Assembly (NCBI RefSeq): GCF_000243275.1
Contig: NZ_CM001437.1
Coordinates: 2,286,490-2,350,489, forward strand
Source: Myroides odoratus DSM 2801
GTDB taxonomy: Bacteria; Bacteroidota; Bacteroidia; Flavobacteriales; Flavobacteriaceae
Direction of reading: 5' to 3'
Length of the DNA: 64,000 bases
Shown here: positions 8,850 to 17,882 of the stretch, piece after piece
Layout of the letters: each line of letters opens with the position of its first letter
How positions within the stretch are numbered: position 1 is the first letter of the stretch
Notes under the pieces: generated by a model
Databases searched by the model: none
What the model saw: the letters and a program-made list of their open reading frames with translations, nothing else
What the model was told of the DNA's origin: nothing
Translations under genes and position numbers: made by a program

Positions 8850-10305
8850 ATTTTTTAAGCATTCGTTTTAGGGTGTTTTTCTCTTGACTGAATACAACTA
8901 CACCGAAAAGGAGAATCGCAGCGAAACCTACGAAATAGTTTTCTCTAAAGTGGTAGAAGTAGATATACGACAAGAGCATAGATAACCCCATATATAAACC
9001 AATGGCTTTTTTATCATAAGGAATGGGGTAGTATTTTTGTCCTAATACATAAGATACTAACATCATCGATCCATAAGCCAATAAGGTAGCGATAGCGGAT
9101 CCCATATAACCCCATAAAGGAATTAATGCATAATTGAATATCAAAGTCAATACCGCTCCAAAAATGGAGATATAAGCCCCCATGCTGGTTTTATCGCGCA
9201 ACTTATACCAAACGGATAGGTTGGTGTAAATCCCCATACATAGATTGGCTAGTATAATAAGCGGCACCACAATCATAGCATCCCAATAACTCTCATTGCG
9301 AATAAACAGTACTTTTAATACATCTGCAAATACTACAACCCCAAGCATAATAGCACTTCCCATTAAAATGAAGTACTTGGTTACGGTGGCGTATTTGGTT
9401 GGTGCATCGTCATTTTTGGCGTAGTTAAAAAAGAAAGGCTCGATTCCTAAGGTATAGGCCTGTCTAAAGAGCACCATAAAAAGACCTAGTTTGTAACAAG
9501 CGGCATATTTACCAACTTCAGCAGAAGCAATATCCGCGGGCAATAAACGCTGTAATAAGATTTTGTCAAAACTTTCATTGATGGCAAAAGCCAATCCAGC
9601 AACCATCACAGGAAAACTATAACGCAACATTTGCTGTAATAATTCCTTGTTGATATTAAAATTAAGCTGCCAATAATTCTTAGTAAATACGAAGAACGTA
9701 GCGGCACTAGCCACTAAATTGGCGATAAAAATATATTCTACTTGAAAATTTTCAATATAGAGGGATGCAAAAATCGATGAAGGAGCTTGTTCTGCCCATT
9801 GTGGCAAGAAATATAAAAATAGCACATTCAATACCGAATAAATGCAGACATTTCCAATTCGAATGGCGCTGTAATATAATGGGCGTTGATCAGCTCTTAA
9901 CTTAGCGAAAGGTACAATCACCAAAGCATCCAAAATCAAAATCCATAACACATAGTGTAGAATATTGGTTGGAATATGGAGGAGTGTCGACCAAAAATCA
10001 AGGAAAGAGAACCCTAATACGGCAAAAAGAACGGTAGTTGCCCCTAAAAAGAGCATACTGTTGTTGATGACTTCTTGCTTATTGTCTCGAGTATTATAAA
10101 ATCGAAAGAAAGCGGTTTCCATACCAAAGGATAGAATCACATTCAGCAACATCATGATGGAAAAAATTACGCTATATTCTCCGTATGCGTCATTTTTCAT
10201 CAAATCCGTGTGAAACGGAACTAAAAAGAAACCAATTACTTTAGGAAAAACAGCAGCTAAACCATAGATAGCGGTCTGTTGAAAAATTTTTTTATAAATA
10301 CTCAC
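8848..10305 (-). CDS. Polysaccharide/oligosaccharide flippase (MOP superfamily, Wzx-like)
   Basis: The 485-residue inner-membrane protein has about 14 hydrophobic helices and a typical Polysacc_synt N-terminus with KVIGFFLVPFHTDLM and an amphipathic AYGEYSVIFS segment. Such proteins flip lipid-linked sugar units across the inner membrane for surface polysaccharide assembly. There are no glycosyltransferase neighbours, so the substrate is unknown. A lipoprotein gene lies 26 bases upstream on the same strand and may share its promoter. Confidence 0.88.
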   Translation of the reverse strand: MSIYKKIFQQTAIYGLAAVFPKVIGFFLVPFHTDLMKNDAYGEYSVIFSIMMLLNVILSFGMETAFFRFYNTRDNKQEVINNSMLFLGATTVLFAVLGFSFLDFWSTLLHIPTNILHYVLWILILDALVIVPFAKLRADQRPLYYSAIRIGNVCIYSVLNVLFLYFLPQWAEQAPSSIFASLYIENFQVEYIFIANLVASAATFFVFTKNYWQLNFNINKELLQQMLRYSFPVMVAGLAFAINESFDKILLQRLLPADIASAEVGKYAACYKLGLFMVLFRQAYTLGIEPFFFNYAKNDDAPTKYATVTKYFILMGSAIMLGVVVFADVLKVLFIRNESYWDAMIVVPLIILANLCMGIYTNLSVWYKLRDKTSMGAYISIFGAVLTLIFNYALIPLWGYMGSAIATLLAYGSMMLVSYVLGQKYYPIPYDKKAIGLYMGLSMLLSYIYFYHFRENYFVGFAAILLFGVVVFSQEKNTLKRMLKK

Positions 10306-10331
10306 AGTGTCGAGCGTTAAGGGTCAATGCT

Positions 10332-11087
10332 TTATTTTTCTGCTGTTACAGGATCCAAGTTTATCTTTAAAAAAGGAAGAACGCGGTCTTTCGGGAAATC
10401 AATTTTTGTTGGACCATTGTAATGCGCATCATCATCAACCGCATTGTAAATAAATCCTACCATATCTTCATAAAAGAAAATACTTTCGGGGTATTTCAGT
10501 TGGTTGTTTGCTGTCCAAATGTCCATTTTATCTTTCAGTTGAAGCGCCATCAGCTTTTGCAGCTCCTCCCAATTGCCTATTAAATCTTCAACTTGATACA
10601 AATCCCCCGTTTTAGGGTTGAAATTTAAGGCCTTTTCACTCTTAAATCCATAAGCTCCACCTGCAAAAGTGTAGTATTCTAAGGAAATAGAAAGTAAATC
10701 TGCATTGTAAAAAGTAATATCTCCTTCTACTTCTGCTTTCCAAGCAAGTGTTTCATCGGGATATTTAGCAACAAAAGCGTTGTAGTTTTGGATGTAGTTC
10801 TGCGTGAGTTCCGCTAGAGAAGCACTAGTTGCAGTGGTGTCATCAACGGCTACAATATTGTCAATTTCAGATACAAGATGTTGATTGATTTTTGCTGCAA
10901 TTTCGTGATCTTCATTGGTCATCACTGGAAGACTCAGCTTAATTGTTGTGCATTCATCTGCTATACAATTATCTGAGGATTGTACAAATTCTTTTTGCTC
11001 AAATTGGAGTGCCTCTGAAGATTTGTCTTTGGTATTACAACTCACCATAAAAACGAGTAGTAATGATAAATAAATAACTTTTTTCAT
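10332..11087 (-). CDS. DUF4163/DUF3298 (PdaC/RsiV-like) lipoprotein
   Basis: The 251-residue protein has a lipobox ending MVSC at about residue 17. The middle and C-terminal parts follow the PdaC/RsiV pattern: a strand-rich domain containing EYYTFAGGAYGFKSEKALNF (related proteins carry YxxGGAHG), followed by a DUF3298-like helical/strand tail. It is envelope-anchored. RsiV relatives bind lysozyme, but nothing here shows that function. It is probably co-transcribed with the downstream flippase. Confidence 0.75.
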   Translation of the reverse strand: MKKVIYLSLLLVFMVSCNTKDKSSEALQFEQKEFVQSSDNCIADECTTIKLSLPVMTNEDHEIAAKINQHLVSEIDNIVAVDDTTATSASLAELTQNYIQNYNAFVAKYPDETLAWKAEVEGDITFYNADLLSISLEYYTFAGGAYGFKSEKALNFNPKTGDLYQVEDLIGNWEELQKLMALQLKDKMDIWTANNQLKYPESIFFYEDMVGFIYNAVDDDAHYNGPTKIDFPKDRVLPFLKINLDPVTAEK

Positions 11088-11278
11088 AGACTTTCTTTTC
11101 TTACAAAACTAAGAATTAATGTGCTGAAAGTTAAGAGAATTTGTAAAATGCTTGTTTTTTATTTCAGTATCCTGTCAGCACGCATATTGTGATGGACTTT
11201 TTTATCGCATCAATAATGCATTGATTTCTTGCTGTTGCAAGGCGGGTATTGTGCTATTACACCGTTGTTTTTATCTTG

Positions 11279-11749
11279 TTACAGCAAGCTGATTTTAATG
11301 TTGTGATCATTTTTAATTTCACGCATCACAAACGAACTATGGGTGCTTCCGATACTGTCTACCATAGCCAACTTATTGAATACAAAGTCTTGATAATGAC
11401 GCATATCATTGGCATACACTTTTAATAAAAAGTCGTATTCACCTGAAATATTATAACATTCTACGACTTCTTCTATATTGAGAATATCTTCAATAAACTT
11501 ATTGTTGATGATGCGTTCATGTTGTTTGAGCTTGACATTACAAAAAACAACAAAACCGCGATTCAGTTTTTCTGCATCAATTAATGCAATGTACTTTTTG
11601 ATGAAGCCTTCTTGTTCCAATCGTTTTACACGCTCAAAAACAGGGGTAGAGGATAGATTTACCTGTTGAGCTAATTCCTTGGTTGTGACATTGGAATTTT
11701 CTGATAATAAGTTGAGTAGCTTTAAATCTATGTCGTCTAAGTTATGCAT
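11279..11749 (-). CDS. Lrp/AsnC-family transcriptional regulator
   Basis: The 156-residue protein has an N-terminal winged helix-turn-helix (about 5-60), with IDLKLLNLLSENSNVTTKELA and a recognition helix near STPVFERVKRLE. The C-terminal RAM effector/oligomerisation domain (about 65-150) includes EVVECYNISGEYDFLLKV. Such proteins sense amino acids or related metabolites. The gene is divergent from the Crp-family gene across about 145 bases. Its target is unknown. Confidence 0.95.
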   Translation of the reverse strand: MHNLDDIDLKLLNLLSENSNVTTKELAQQVNLSSTPVFERVKRLEQEGFIKKYIALIDAEKLNRGFVVFCNVKLKQHERIINNKFIEDILNIEEVVECYNISGEYDFLLKVYANDMRHYQDFVFNKLAMVDSIGSTHSSFVMREIKNDHNIKISLL

Positions 11750-11868
11750 GCTGTTTTGTTTTTAAGAGTGTCATGCAAAGGTAGGAGAAAACGAATAGGA
11801 TTGGTAAAAAGTGCCATAGGATTTATAACGAGAGTTTAAAAAAGATCGCATTTCAGTAGAAGGATTTG

Positions 11869-11876
11869 TATCTTTG
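11869..11876 (+). promoter_or_regulatory. Candidate -7 promoter box of the Crp/Fnr-family gene
   Basis: TATCTTTG is a perfect TAnnTTTG match 19 bases before the ATG at 11896. A clear -33 element is not seen. Confidence 0.45.
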
Positions 11877-11895
11877 AGTATCGATAGGACGAATC

Positions 11896-12474
11896 ATGAT
11901 ATATGAAAATCTATTTGCACATATTGAACAAAAAGTTCGATTAACCCCAACAGAAAAGGAACAGATCTCGTCTTTTTTCCGCGTAAAGAAATTGAGAAAA
12001 CGCCAGTTTTTATTGCAGGAAGAAGATGTTTGTAAGGATTTTGCCTTTGTGAGCCAAGGGCTTTTAAAATCGTATGTATTGGATGAAAAGGGCAATGAAA
12101 ACATCAATCTCTTTGGATGGGAGGGGTGGTGGATTGCTGATTTTCAGAGTTTTCTATTTCAATCACCTGCTACACTAGCTATCGAAGCGATAGAGGACTG
12201 CGAATTATTACTGTTGTCTCGTGAAAATTATGATCAGATGTTAGAAGAAGTTCCTGCAATGGAACGCTATTTTCGCTTGGTATATGAGAGGAGTTTGGCA
12301 ACGAAAGATCAACGCTTAGTCACGGCTCAAACTTATTCTGCTGAAGAAAAGTACAACCATTTAATCCAAACCTATCCCGAATTGATACAGCGAATTCCAC
12401 AGAGTTTACTCGCTTCTTTTTTAGGGCTTACCCCAGAAACATTTAGCCGGATTAAGCATAAAAAAAGAGCATAA
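11896..12474 (+). CDS. Crp/Fnr-family transcriptional regulator with Fnr-type recognition helix
   Basis: The 192-residue protein has a cyclic-nucleotide-binding-like beta-roll (about 20-110) and a dimerisation helix (about 112-140). The C-terminal helix-turn-helix is short, ending LGLTPETFSRIKHKKRA. The recognition helix carries Glu181, Ser184 and Arg185, the E-x2-S-R pattern that in Fnr reads TTGAT. There is no N-terminal Cys cluster, so it is not an oxygen-sensing Fe-S Fnr. One base after the stop codon comes a perfect palindrome containing TTGAT-N4-ATCAA, in front of the next gene. The pairing of protein and site is inferred. Confidence 0.92.
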   Translation: MIYENLFAHIEQKVRLTPTEKEQISSFFRVKKLRKRQFLLQEEDVCKDFAFVSQGLLKSYVLDEKGNENINLFGWEGWWIADFQSFLFQSPATLAIEAIEDCELLLLSRENYDQMLEEVPAMERYFRLVYERSLATKDQRLVTAQTYSAEEKYNHLIQTYPELIQRIPQSLLASFLGLTPETFSRIKHKKRA

Positions 12475-12492
12475 CCTTGATCTAGATCAAGG
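12475..12492. promoter_or_regulatory. Palindromic Fnr-type operator candidate
   Basis: CCTTGATCTAGATCAAGG is a perfect 18-bp palindrome with the core TTGAT-N4-ATCAA. No T-run follows, so it is not an intrinsic terminator. Its centre is about 60 bp upstream of the TAGCTTTG -7 box, a position used by class I Crp-type activators. Confidence 0.6.
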
Positions 12493-12535
12493 GGCGTTCT
12501 TATTGTAGATCAAAGGATAGCGCTAAAAGTCGAGC

Positions 12536-12543
12536 TAGCTTTG
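12536..12543 (+). promoter_or_regulatory. Candidate -7 promoter box of the reductase gene
   Basis: TAGCTTTG fits TAnnTTTG and lies 10 bases before the ATG at 12554, which would leave a very short leader. A second half-site-like AGATCAAAGG lies upstream at about 12507. Confidence 0.4.
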
Positions 12544-12553
12544 TTCTATAAAT

Positions 12554-13633
12554 ATGGAACAGATGAAAAAAAGTGCTTTAGTAATAGGAGTAAGCGGAAT
12601 TGCGGGAAGTAATTTGGCTGAAGAATTAGTTACTCAAGGGTGGGTAACGTATGGATTGGCACGCAATCCAAATGTGGGGATTTCGGGAGTGATTCCCGTG
12701 GTCGCAGATCTTTTAGATCCAACACAAGTGCAGGAAGCATTAGCTAATTTCGCACCAACACATGTCTTTTTTACCTCTTGGGTACGCGGTGCTTCAGAAG
12801 AGGAAAATATTCAGAGGAATAGTGCATTAGTTCGCCATGTTCTAACTGCCTTAGCACCTAAAAAATCCGTACAACATGTTGCCTTGGTTACTGGACTGAA
12901 ACATTATTTAGGCCCTTTTGACGCTTATGCAAAAAGTGGGTTGCTGCCTTTAACTCCAGTGAAAGAAGAACATCCTCGTTTGGATTTACCTAATTTTTAC
13001 TATGCTCAAGAGGATGAGGTGTATGAAGCTGCTAGCCGTGATGGTTTCACTTGGAGTATTCACAGACCGCATACAGTCGTAGGAAGTGCGAAAGGAACTA
13101 ATTTAATGAATATCGGAACAACCTTAGCAGTATATGCGAGTTTGTGTAAAGCAGAAGGAAAACCTATGGTTTGGCCTGGTTCAGAAGCACAGTGGAAGGG
13201 GTTGTCTGATGTGACTGATGCGAAAATTTTGGCTAAGCAACTCGTTTGGGCGAGCGAAACGCCTCAAGCAGCTAATCAGGCATTTAATGTGGTTAATGGC
13301 GATGTATTCCGATGGAATCAATTGTGGTTTGAACTCGCGTCTTGGTTTGGGGTAGAAGCCGTAGGTTATGAAGAGAAACCACAACCTCTTGAAGAACAAG
13401 TGCAAGGAAAGGAAGCGTTATGGGAAACCATAGTAACTACTCATCAATTGAAGAGACAACCCTTGCATCAAGTCATCTCGCCTTGGCATACAGATTTAGA
13501 TTTAGGTCGCCCGTTGGAAGTGGTAACTGATATGTCTAAAAGTAGAAAATTGGGATTTACAGCCTATCAATCTACCAGAGATTCTTTTTATACGTTGTTT
13601 CAAAAGTTGAGAGACGAACAAATCATCCCGTAA
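12554..13633 (+). CDS. SDR-family NAD(P)-dependent reductase, PRISE / progesterone 5-beta-reductase-like
   Basis: The 359-residue cytoplasmic protein has an N-terminal Rossmann motif in IGVSGIAGSNLAEEL (about 11-25). An extended-SDR layout follows, with LVTGLKHYLGPFDAY, FYYAQEDEVYEA and WSIHRPHTVVGSAKG. This matches the PRISE group (iridoid synthase and 5-beta-reductase relatives), where the usual active-site YxxxK is replaced by a displaced Tyr/Lys pair. These enzymes reduce enones. The natural bacterial substrate is unknown. The gene follows the Crp-family regulator and an Fnr-type palindrome and is probably its target. Confidence 0.82.
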   Translation: MEQMKKSALVIGVSGIAGSNLAEELVTQGWVTYGLARNPNVGISGVIPVVADLLDPTQVQEALANFAPTHVFFTSWVRGASEEENIQRNSALVRHVLTALAPKKSVQHVALVTGLKHYLGPFDAYAKSGLLPLTPVKEEHPRLDLPNFYYAQEDEVYEAASRDGFTWSIHRPHTVVGSAKGTNLMNIGTTLAVYASLCKAEGKPMVWPGSEAQWKGLSDVTDAKILAKQLVWASETPQAANQAFNVVNGDVFRWNQLWFELASWFGVEAVGYEEKPQPLEEQVQGKEALWETIVTTHQLKRQPLHQVISPWHTDLDLGRPLEVVTDMSKSRKLGFTAYQSTRDSFYTLFQKLRDEQIIP

Positions 13634-13637
13634 ATAA

Positions 13638-13666
13638 AAAAAGGAGAGCTAGAGCTCTCCTTTTTT
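13638..13666 (+). terminator. Bidirectional intrinsic terminator
   Basis: A ten-base stem (AAGGAGAGCT at 13641-13650 with AGCTCTCCTT at 13653-13662) is flanked by an A-run and a T-run. It sits between the convergent reductase and GNAT genes. Confidence 0.9.
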
Positions 13667-14576
13667 AGGTATGTGATAGTAGTGGAATCATGGTTTGTTG
13701 TTCCGTAAAATAAGGAACAAGGGATGGTGTAACAAAGAGTGTTAAGTCTTCCTCTTTATATGGGATAAAGTCATATCCACTCGTTGTGGGGGTATAACCC
13801 AACGCAATGCACGTTGTTTGTGCTGTTGCTAGGGCATTTATTGCTTCTTCTATGTGATTCTGCTGTAAATAATAGGCTTGATATACCAGTAAAGTATTCT
13901 CCTCTTGTTGAGCAACAACCAACGTTTCTAATTCAGGTAGTACGAATATAGCATCTGCAAATCCGAATTCGGGATTGGCGTAGCAATAAAAATGTGCTAA
14001 TCCGAAACTTTGGGTGTCAAAACGGCAAGCTGTGTGCCCATTTTTTAAGTAATGCTGAAATAAGGTTAAATCCTCTTTGTGTGTGAGATTGAGTTGTTTT
14101 ACCTCATAAGCATTCGCTTGTTTTTGAAATGATCTTGTGGCCTGAAATTCAGGAACAGCGATAAAACCAAATTTGGGATAAAACTCCAAGACGGTGTCAT
14201 TGGCAAATAAGAAATAACCATCCAGTGTATTGCGATACGCCTCAATGATATACTCCATTAAGAAACGCGATAATCCTTGCATGGCATGTGTCGGCTGGGT
14301 CATAACAGTTCCCAATTGACCAAGACAAAGCGATTGATTTTGTATTTGTGTTTGAAATAGGCTCAAAGTTGTATGGGCAACGATTGTTTCCCCGTCAAAT
14401 AAAGAAAAAATAATACAGGTATCATCCCAATATCCAGATTGATAATAGGATTCAAATGTAAATTCCCAAAAATCAAACGTCATCGCATTGAACGCTGTTC
14501 GCAGCGTTTCATTCCCTTGATAAGCGATGTGCAAAGTGTATGTTTTGTCGTTTACTGTAATTTGTTTGGTCTGCAT
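13665..14576 (-). CDS. GNAT-family N-acetyltransferase
   Basis: I start at the ATG at 14576 (303 residues); the longer frame would need a TTG at 14597. The N-terminal half has a GNAT core with CLGQLGTVMTQPTHAMQGLSR, in which the AMQGLSR segment corresponds to the acetyl-CoA pyrophosphate loop, followed by FYPKFGF typical of motif B. The C-terminal half is less conserved and may form a second GNAT-like lobe. The substrate is unknown. The gene is divergent from an AraC-type regulator that may control it. Confidence 0.8.
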   Translation of the reverse strand: MQTKQITVNDKTYTLHIAYQGNETLRTAFNAMTFDFWEFTFESYYQSGYWDDTCIIFSLFDGETIVAHTTLSLFQTQIQNQSLCLGQLGTVMTQPTHAMQGLSRFLMEYIIEAYRNTLDGYFLFANDTVLEFYPKFGFIAVPEFQATRSFQKQANAYEVKQLNLTHKEDLTLFQHYLKNGHTACRFDTQSFGLAHFYCYANPEFGFADAIFVLPELETLVVAQQEENTLLVYQAYYLQQNHIEEAINALATAQTTCIALGYTPTTSGYDFIPYKEEDLTLFVTPSLVPYFTEQQTMIPLLSHT

Positions 14577-14657
14577 AAATAGTAATGTAAAGTGCAAAGT
14601 ACTCTATTTCAGTTTGAATAGGTGTCGATGATTTACCTTAATTAATGTGCAAAAGGT

Positions 14658-14665
14658 TATATTTG
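14658..14665 (+). promoter_or_regulatory. Candidate -7 promoter box of the AraC-family gene
   Basis: TATATTTG is a perfect TAnnTTTG match 21 bases before the ATG at 14687. The -33 element is unclear. Confidence 0.45.
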
Positions 14666-14686
14666 TAAGTGAAATACGATAGAAAG

Positions 14687-15496
14687 ATGAAGAATATTCA
14701 AGTGCTAACTTCTCAAGAACTCTTTAATTTGTGGAATCCTACTGCAATACAGCAAGAAGGACAAATTATTCTTTCGTACTGTATTTCGGGAACGGCACGT
14801 GTAACTATCAATACACAGGCGTATAATGTAGTTCAGGGAACACTAATCACTTTATTGCCTCAAAGTTTCGTTTTTACGCAACAGCACAGTACCGATTTTG
14901 AGTGTATTCATTTGGTGTTTAATTTTCAAACCATAGATGAGATGATTTTACCCACCAATTACAATTTTTTGAGTGTATTGGCTCAGCAACCTCTTCTTGT
15001 TTTACAACAAAAAGATCAAGTTGTTTTTGAATCATACCTCGCTCTTTTTCAGGAACACCTGTCTATTGAATCTGTTTTTAAACCCGATGCGTTGCGCTAT
15101 CTTTTGTATTCCTTGATTGCCCATATCAATCGAGTATATCAACAAGAAGAACAAGCCATGCAACCGAGTTCGCGAAAGGATCGTATTGTGTTTCAGTTCT
15201 ATAACTTACTGCATCAGCATTATCTTGTGGAGAAGTCTGTGCGTTTTTATGCGGATCAATTGAAGTTGACGCCGAAGTATTTGACGACTTTGATACGACA
15301 ACGTACTGGGAAATCGATTTCTAAAGTTATTACGGAATTAGTTATCATCAAGGCTAAAACGTACCTTACCGCAACGGAATTGCCGATTTATCAAATTGCC
15401 GAACAGTTGCATTTTGCTGATTCGACTACATTTTGCCGTTATTTTAAAACCTATGTAGGGCAGAGCCCTATGCAACATCGCTTAGCGTATAGATAA
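14687..15496 (+). CDS. AraC-family transcriptional regulator
   Basis: I use ATG 14687 (269 residues); the longer frame starts with GTG at 14669, too close to the likely transcription start. The N-terminal cupin-like effector domain (about 10-130) includes QIILSYCISGTARV. The C-terminal AraC double helix-turn-helix (about 165-265) includes RFYADQLKLTPKYLTTLIRQ and IAEQLHFADSTTFCRYFKTY. It lies divergent from the GNAT gene and 17 bases upstream of a DNA glycosylase gene, with which it may form an operon. The effector is unknown. Confidence 0.93.
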   Translation: MKNIQVLTSQELFNLWNPTAIQQEGQIILSYCISGTARVTINTQAYNVVQGTLITLLPQSFVFTQQHSTDFECIHLVFNFQTIDEMILPTNYNFLSVLAQQPLLVLQQKDQVVFESYLALFQEHLSIESVFKPDALRYLLYSLIAHINRVYQQEEQAMQPSSRKDRIVFQFYNLLHQHYLVEKSVRFYADQLKLTPKYLTTLIRQRTGKSISKVITELVIIKAKTYLTATELPIYQIAEQLHFADSTTFCRYFKTYVGQSPMQHRLAYR

Positions 15497-15513
15497 AACA
15501 AGAAGATCAACAA

Positions 15514-16011
15514 ATGGAAACAGGGCGTATTCAATCTTTTCAACCTTTGCTCAGTGCTACTCCTAAAGTTTTAATTTTAGGTACGATGCCTAGTGTGAAA
15601 TCTTTAGAACAGCAGGAATATTATGGTAACAAGCAGAATGTATTTTGGAAGCTTTTGTTTGCTGTTTTTGATGTACCCCTATCAACTGCGTATACAGATA
15701 AAGTGAAGTTGATTCAAAATCATCACCTAGCGCTTTGGGATGTTTTACAATCGTGTGAAAGAGAAGGGAGTTTAGATAGTGCAATTAAAGCGGAATACCC
15801 CAATAACATCCAGCAATTACTTCAGGATTACCCAAGTATTCAGCTGATCGTGTTCTCTAGCCAAAACGCAGCAAAATACTTTAAAAAACACATCAGAACA
15901 GCAGTTGGGATATCAATGGTAACCTTACCTTCTCCTAGTGGAGCAAATGCAAGAATGACTTTTGATGAAAAATTAAAAGCTTGGTGTAGTTTGAAGGCTT
16001 GGTGCGAATAA
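15514..16011 (+). CDS. DNA-deoxyinosine glycosylase (UDG superfamily family 6, HDG)
   Basis: The 165-residue length is typical. The N-terminus holds the family motif GTMPSVKSLEQQEYYGNKQN, in which MPS replaces the water-activating loop of other uracil-DNA glycosylases and Asn in GNKQNVFW is the conserved catalytic residue. The C-terminal LPSPSGANA matches the DNA-intercalating motif II (HPSxxNA-like). It is predicted to remove hypoxanthine from deaminated adenine. It is probably co-transcribed with the AraC gene 17 bases upstream. Confidence 0.88.
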   Translation: METGRIQSFQPLLSATPKVLILGTMPSVKSLEQQEYYGNKQNVFWKLLFAVFDVPLSTAYTDKVKLIQNHHLALWDVLQSCEREGSLDSAIKAEYPNNIQQLLQDYPSIQLIVFSSQNAAKYFKKHIRTAVGISMVTLPSPSGANARMTFDEKLKAWCSLKAWCE

Positions 16012-16038
16012 AAAAACCGATTAGGTTACTAATCGGTT
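16011..16038 (-). terminator. Intrinsic terminator of the lipoprotein gene
   Basis: The arms AACCGATTA (16015-16023) and TAATCGGTT (16030-16038) give, on the minus strand, a stem followed by a run of T. Confidence 0.8.
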
Positions 16039-16054
16039 GTAAGGTATGTTGAGT

Positions 16055-16927
16055 TTATTTTTTTGCTTTTGCTTCGACTTCTCTAACGATATAAGAATAG
16101 GTAATGTCGGAGGTTACTAGATTATCTGCTTTGGGTCCATCATAGTAGATGGCTTTCGTAGGTAAATTAGCCTCATTATAAGTAAATTCAACCTCATTAA
16201 CTTTTTTGCCTTCTGTTAATGAAGTTATATTGTTGGGAAATTTATAGCTGTAAGGAAATGTGTGATTAAAATTGAGTAGTAAACTAGTCAAGTCATACGG
16301 AAGATTATAGAAGGGCGATAATTTATCGTCATATGTTAATTGAACAGTTTGACTATTATTCGCTTTACGGTTAACCTTAAATTGATTCACTTGATTTTTT
16401 TCATTGTAGGTATAATCTATACGTATATTATCTCCTGGTGAATCTGCTTCTTGTGAGTCATTGTTAACCATTTGTTTGTTTTCATTATGACTAAACGTTG
16501 CTGTAACGGATTTACCTTGTTGTATGAAATTAAAGGTTGTTGATTGGATTAAATCATCTACATACGTATAGGTATACTCATCTAAAAGGGTAGGAAGCTT
16601 TTTAATCATAAAAGTTTGTAACCTTCCTTTTTCATCTAAGATGTGTTGCATTTCAAAGGATTGTTCTCTAACTACCTTCTTATTGATATAGCCTGTATCT
16701 TCATATAAGATTTTTTTCAATTTAAAATCAGCATCGTATTTTAATTGATAGGTCACATGAAGTAAATGCTTTTCATCAGTGGTCTCGTTTTCATCATAAT
16801 AGTTTTGTTCTATGGAAGTAAGCTGGTACATTTTTTCCATTTTTATTGGGGTACTATCATCCGAATTACAGCTGAATAGGAATAATCCAAGACTGGCGAA
16901 TAATGTTGTCTTTACTAGTTTTTTCAT
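16055..16927 (-). CDS. Hypothetical lipoprotein with YD-repeat-like strands
   Basis: The 290-residue protein has a lipobox ending LFSC at about residue 20, followed by a polar linker. The rest consists of repeated short strand units of the type Y-D-x-x-x-K-L/V-x-x-I (for example YQLKYDADFKLKKILYED, YTYNEKNQVNQFKVNR, FTYNEANLPTKAIYYD). Such units resemble DUF4595-like or YD-like repeats in Bacteroidota lipoproteins. The function is unknown. It stands alone, with its own terminator. Confidence 0.65.
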   Translation of the reverse strand: MKKLVKTTLFASLGLFLFSCNSDDSTPIKMEKMYQLTSIEQNYYDENETTDEKHLLHVTYQLKYDADFKLKKILYEDTGYINKKVVREQSFEMQHILDEKGRLQTFMIKKLPTLLDEYTYTYVDDLIQSTTFNFIQQGKSVTATFSHNENKQMVNNDSQEADSPGDNIRIDYTYNEKNQVNQFKVNRKANNSQTVQLTYDDKLSPFYNLPYDLTSLLLNFNHTFPYSYKFPNNITSLTEGKKVNEVEFTYNEANLPTKAIYYDGPKADNLVTSDITYSYIVREVEAKAKK

Positions 16928-17185
16928 TTAGTTGTGTTATATATTTTTATTTTTTGATTAAAAATAGGATATTTTATTTAAATGTTAAATTAATTTCGTT
17001 ATAATTAACTTAAAATAATATATCGTTTTTGAATCAATGGTAGAATATTGTCTGTGTGTTAATTGTAAGGTATTGGATGTTAATGCTTTAATTGGGTTGC
17101 GCTTAAATTAAGAGAAGAAAAATAATGGCTCTATTTTTTTTCTGTGTGCTTTTCTAGAATACAGCTATATTTAGGTAAAAATTCT

Positions 17186-17860
17186 ATGCGTTTAATAAGT
17201 ATACTTATGGGGTTGATTTCGTTTACGTTATCTGCACAACCCCAAGCTGTTTTAGATCAAACCTCATATCAATTTTGGGTCAATGAACCCAGTGCAGTAC
17301 AAGAGAAAAATCCATTGGTTATCTTTTTACATGGGCGAAGTTTATCAGGAACGAATATTGATCGAGTGAAGCGTTATGGCCCACTAAGAGGTATTGAGAA
17401 AGGACTAAAATTACCGGCTTATTTGGTTGCTCCTCAATTACCTTCTGGACCGTGGAATCCCGATAAAGTAGATGAGGTGGTACAGTACATGATTGAACAT
17501 TATGCCATCGATGAAAGTCGAATTTACATTACAGGGATGAGTTTGGGTGCCTATGGCACATTGAAGTATGCTAGTAAGTATGCTAATCGCCTTGCTGCTG
17601 CTATCGCCATTTGTGGGGGAGGAGAAACACAAGATGCTTGTAACTTAACCAATTTGCCGATTAAATTAATCCACGGAGATAAAGATTTTATTGTACCGCT
17701 GAAGGAGTCGAAAAAAATCATGACGGCTATACAACAATGCAACGCAAAAGCGCCTGTTGAATTACAAGTAGTCAAAGGGGGAAATCACGGTAGTGTAGAG
17801 GACTTATATCGCCATTTAGATTTATATAACTGGTTGTTTCAGTATACCAAAAAAGAATAA
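17186..17860 (+). CDS. Secreted alpha/beta-hydrolase (PHB-depolymerase-like esterase)
   Basis: I start at ATG 17186 (224 residues) because this gives a clean signal peptide ending LSAQ; the longer frame begins with GTG at 17144. The nucleophile elbow is GMSLGAYG, the oxyanion strand is VIFLHGRSLSG, the acid lies in LIHGDKDFIVP and the catalytic His in GGNHGSVEDL. This layout fits esterase/PHB-depolymerase-family enzymes. It is probably periplasmic. The substrate is unknown. Confidence 0.83.
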   Translation: MRLISILMGLISFTLSAQPQAVLDQTSYQFWVNEPSAVQEKNPLVIFLHGRSLSGTNIDRVKRYGPLRGIEKGLKLPAYLVAPQLPSGPWNPDKVDEVVQYMIEHYAIDESRIYITGMSLGAYGTLKYASKYANRLAAAIAICGGGETQDACNLTNLPIKLIHGDKDFIVPLKESKKIMTAIQQCNAKAPVELQVVKGGNHGSVEDLYRHLDLYNWLFQYTKKE

Positions 17861-17882
17861 CGCAACAACGTTATTCTTTTTT
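17851..17882 (+). terminator. Bidirectional intrinsic terminator overlapping the esterase stop
   Basis: The arms AAAAGAATAACG (17851-17862) and CGTTATTCTTTT (17869-17880) enclose a CAACAA loop and are followed by T. The esterase stop codon is inside the first arm. It also serves the convergent gene. Confidence 0.85.

Noticed and set aside
12475..12492. Hairpin as terminator of the Crp-family gene
   Set aside because: There is no T-run after the stem; it fits an operator better.
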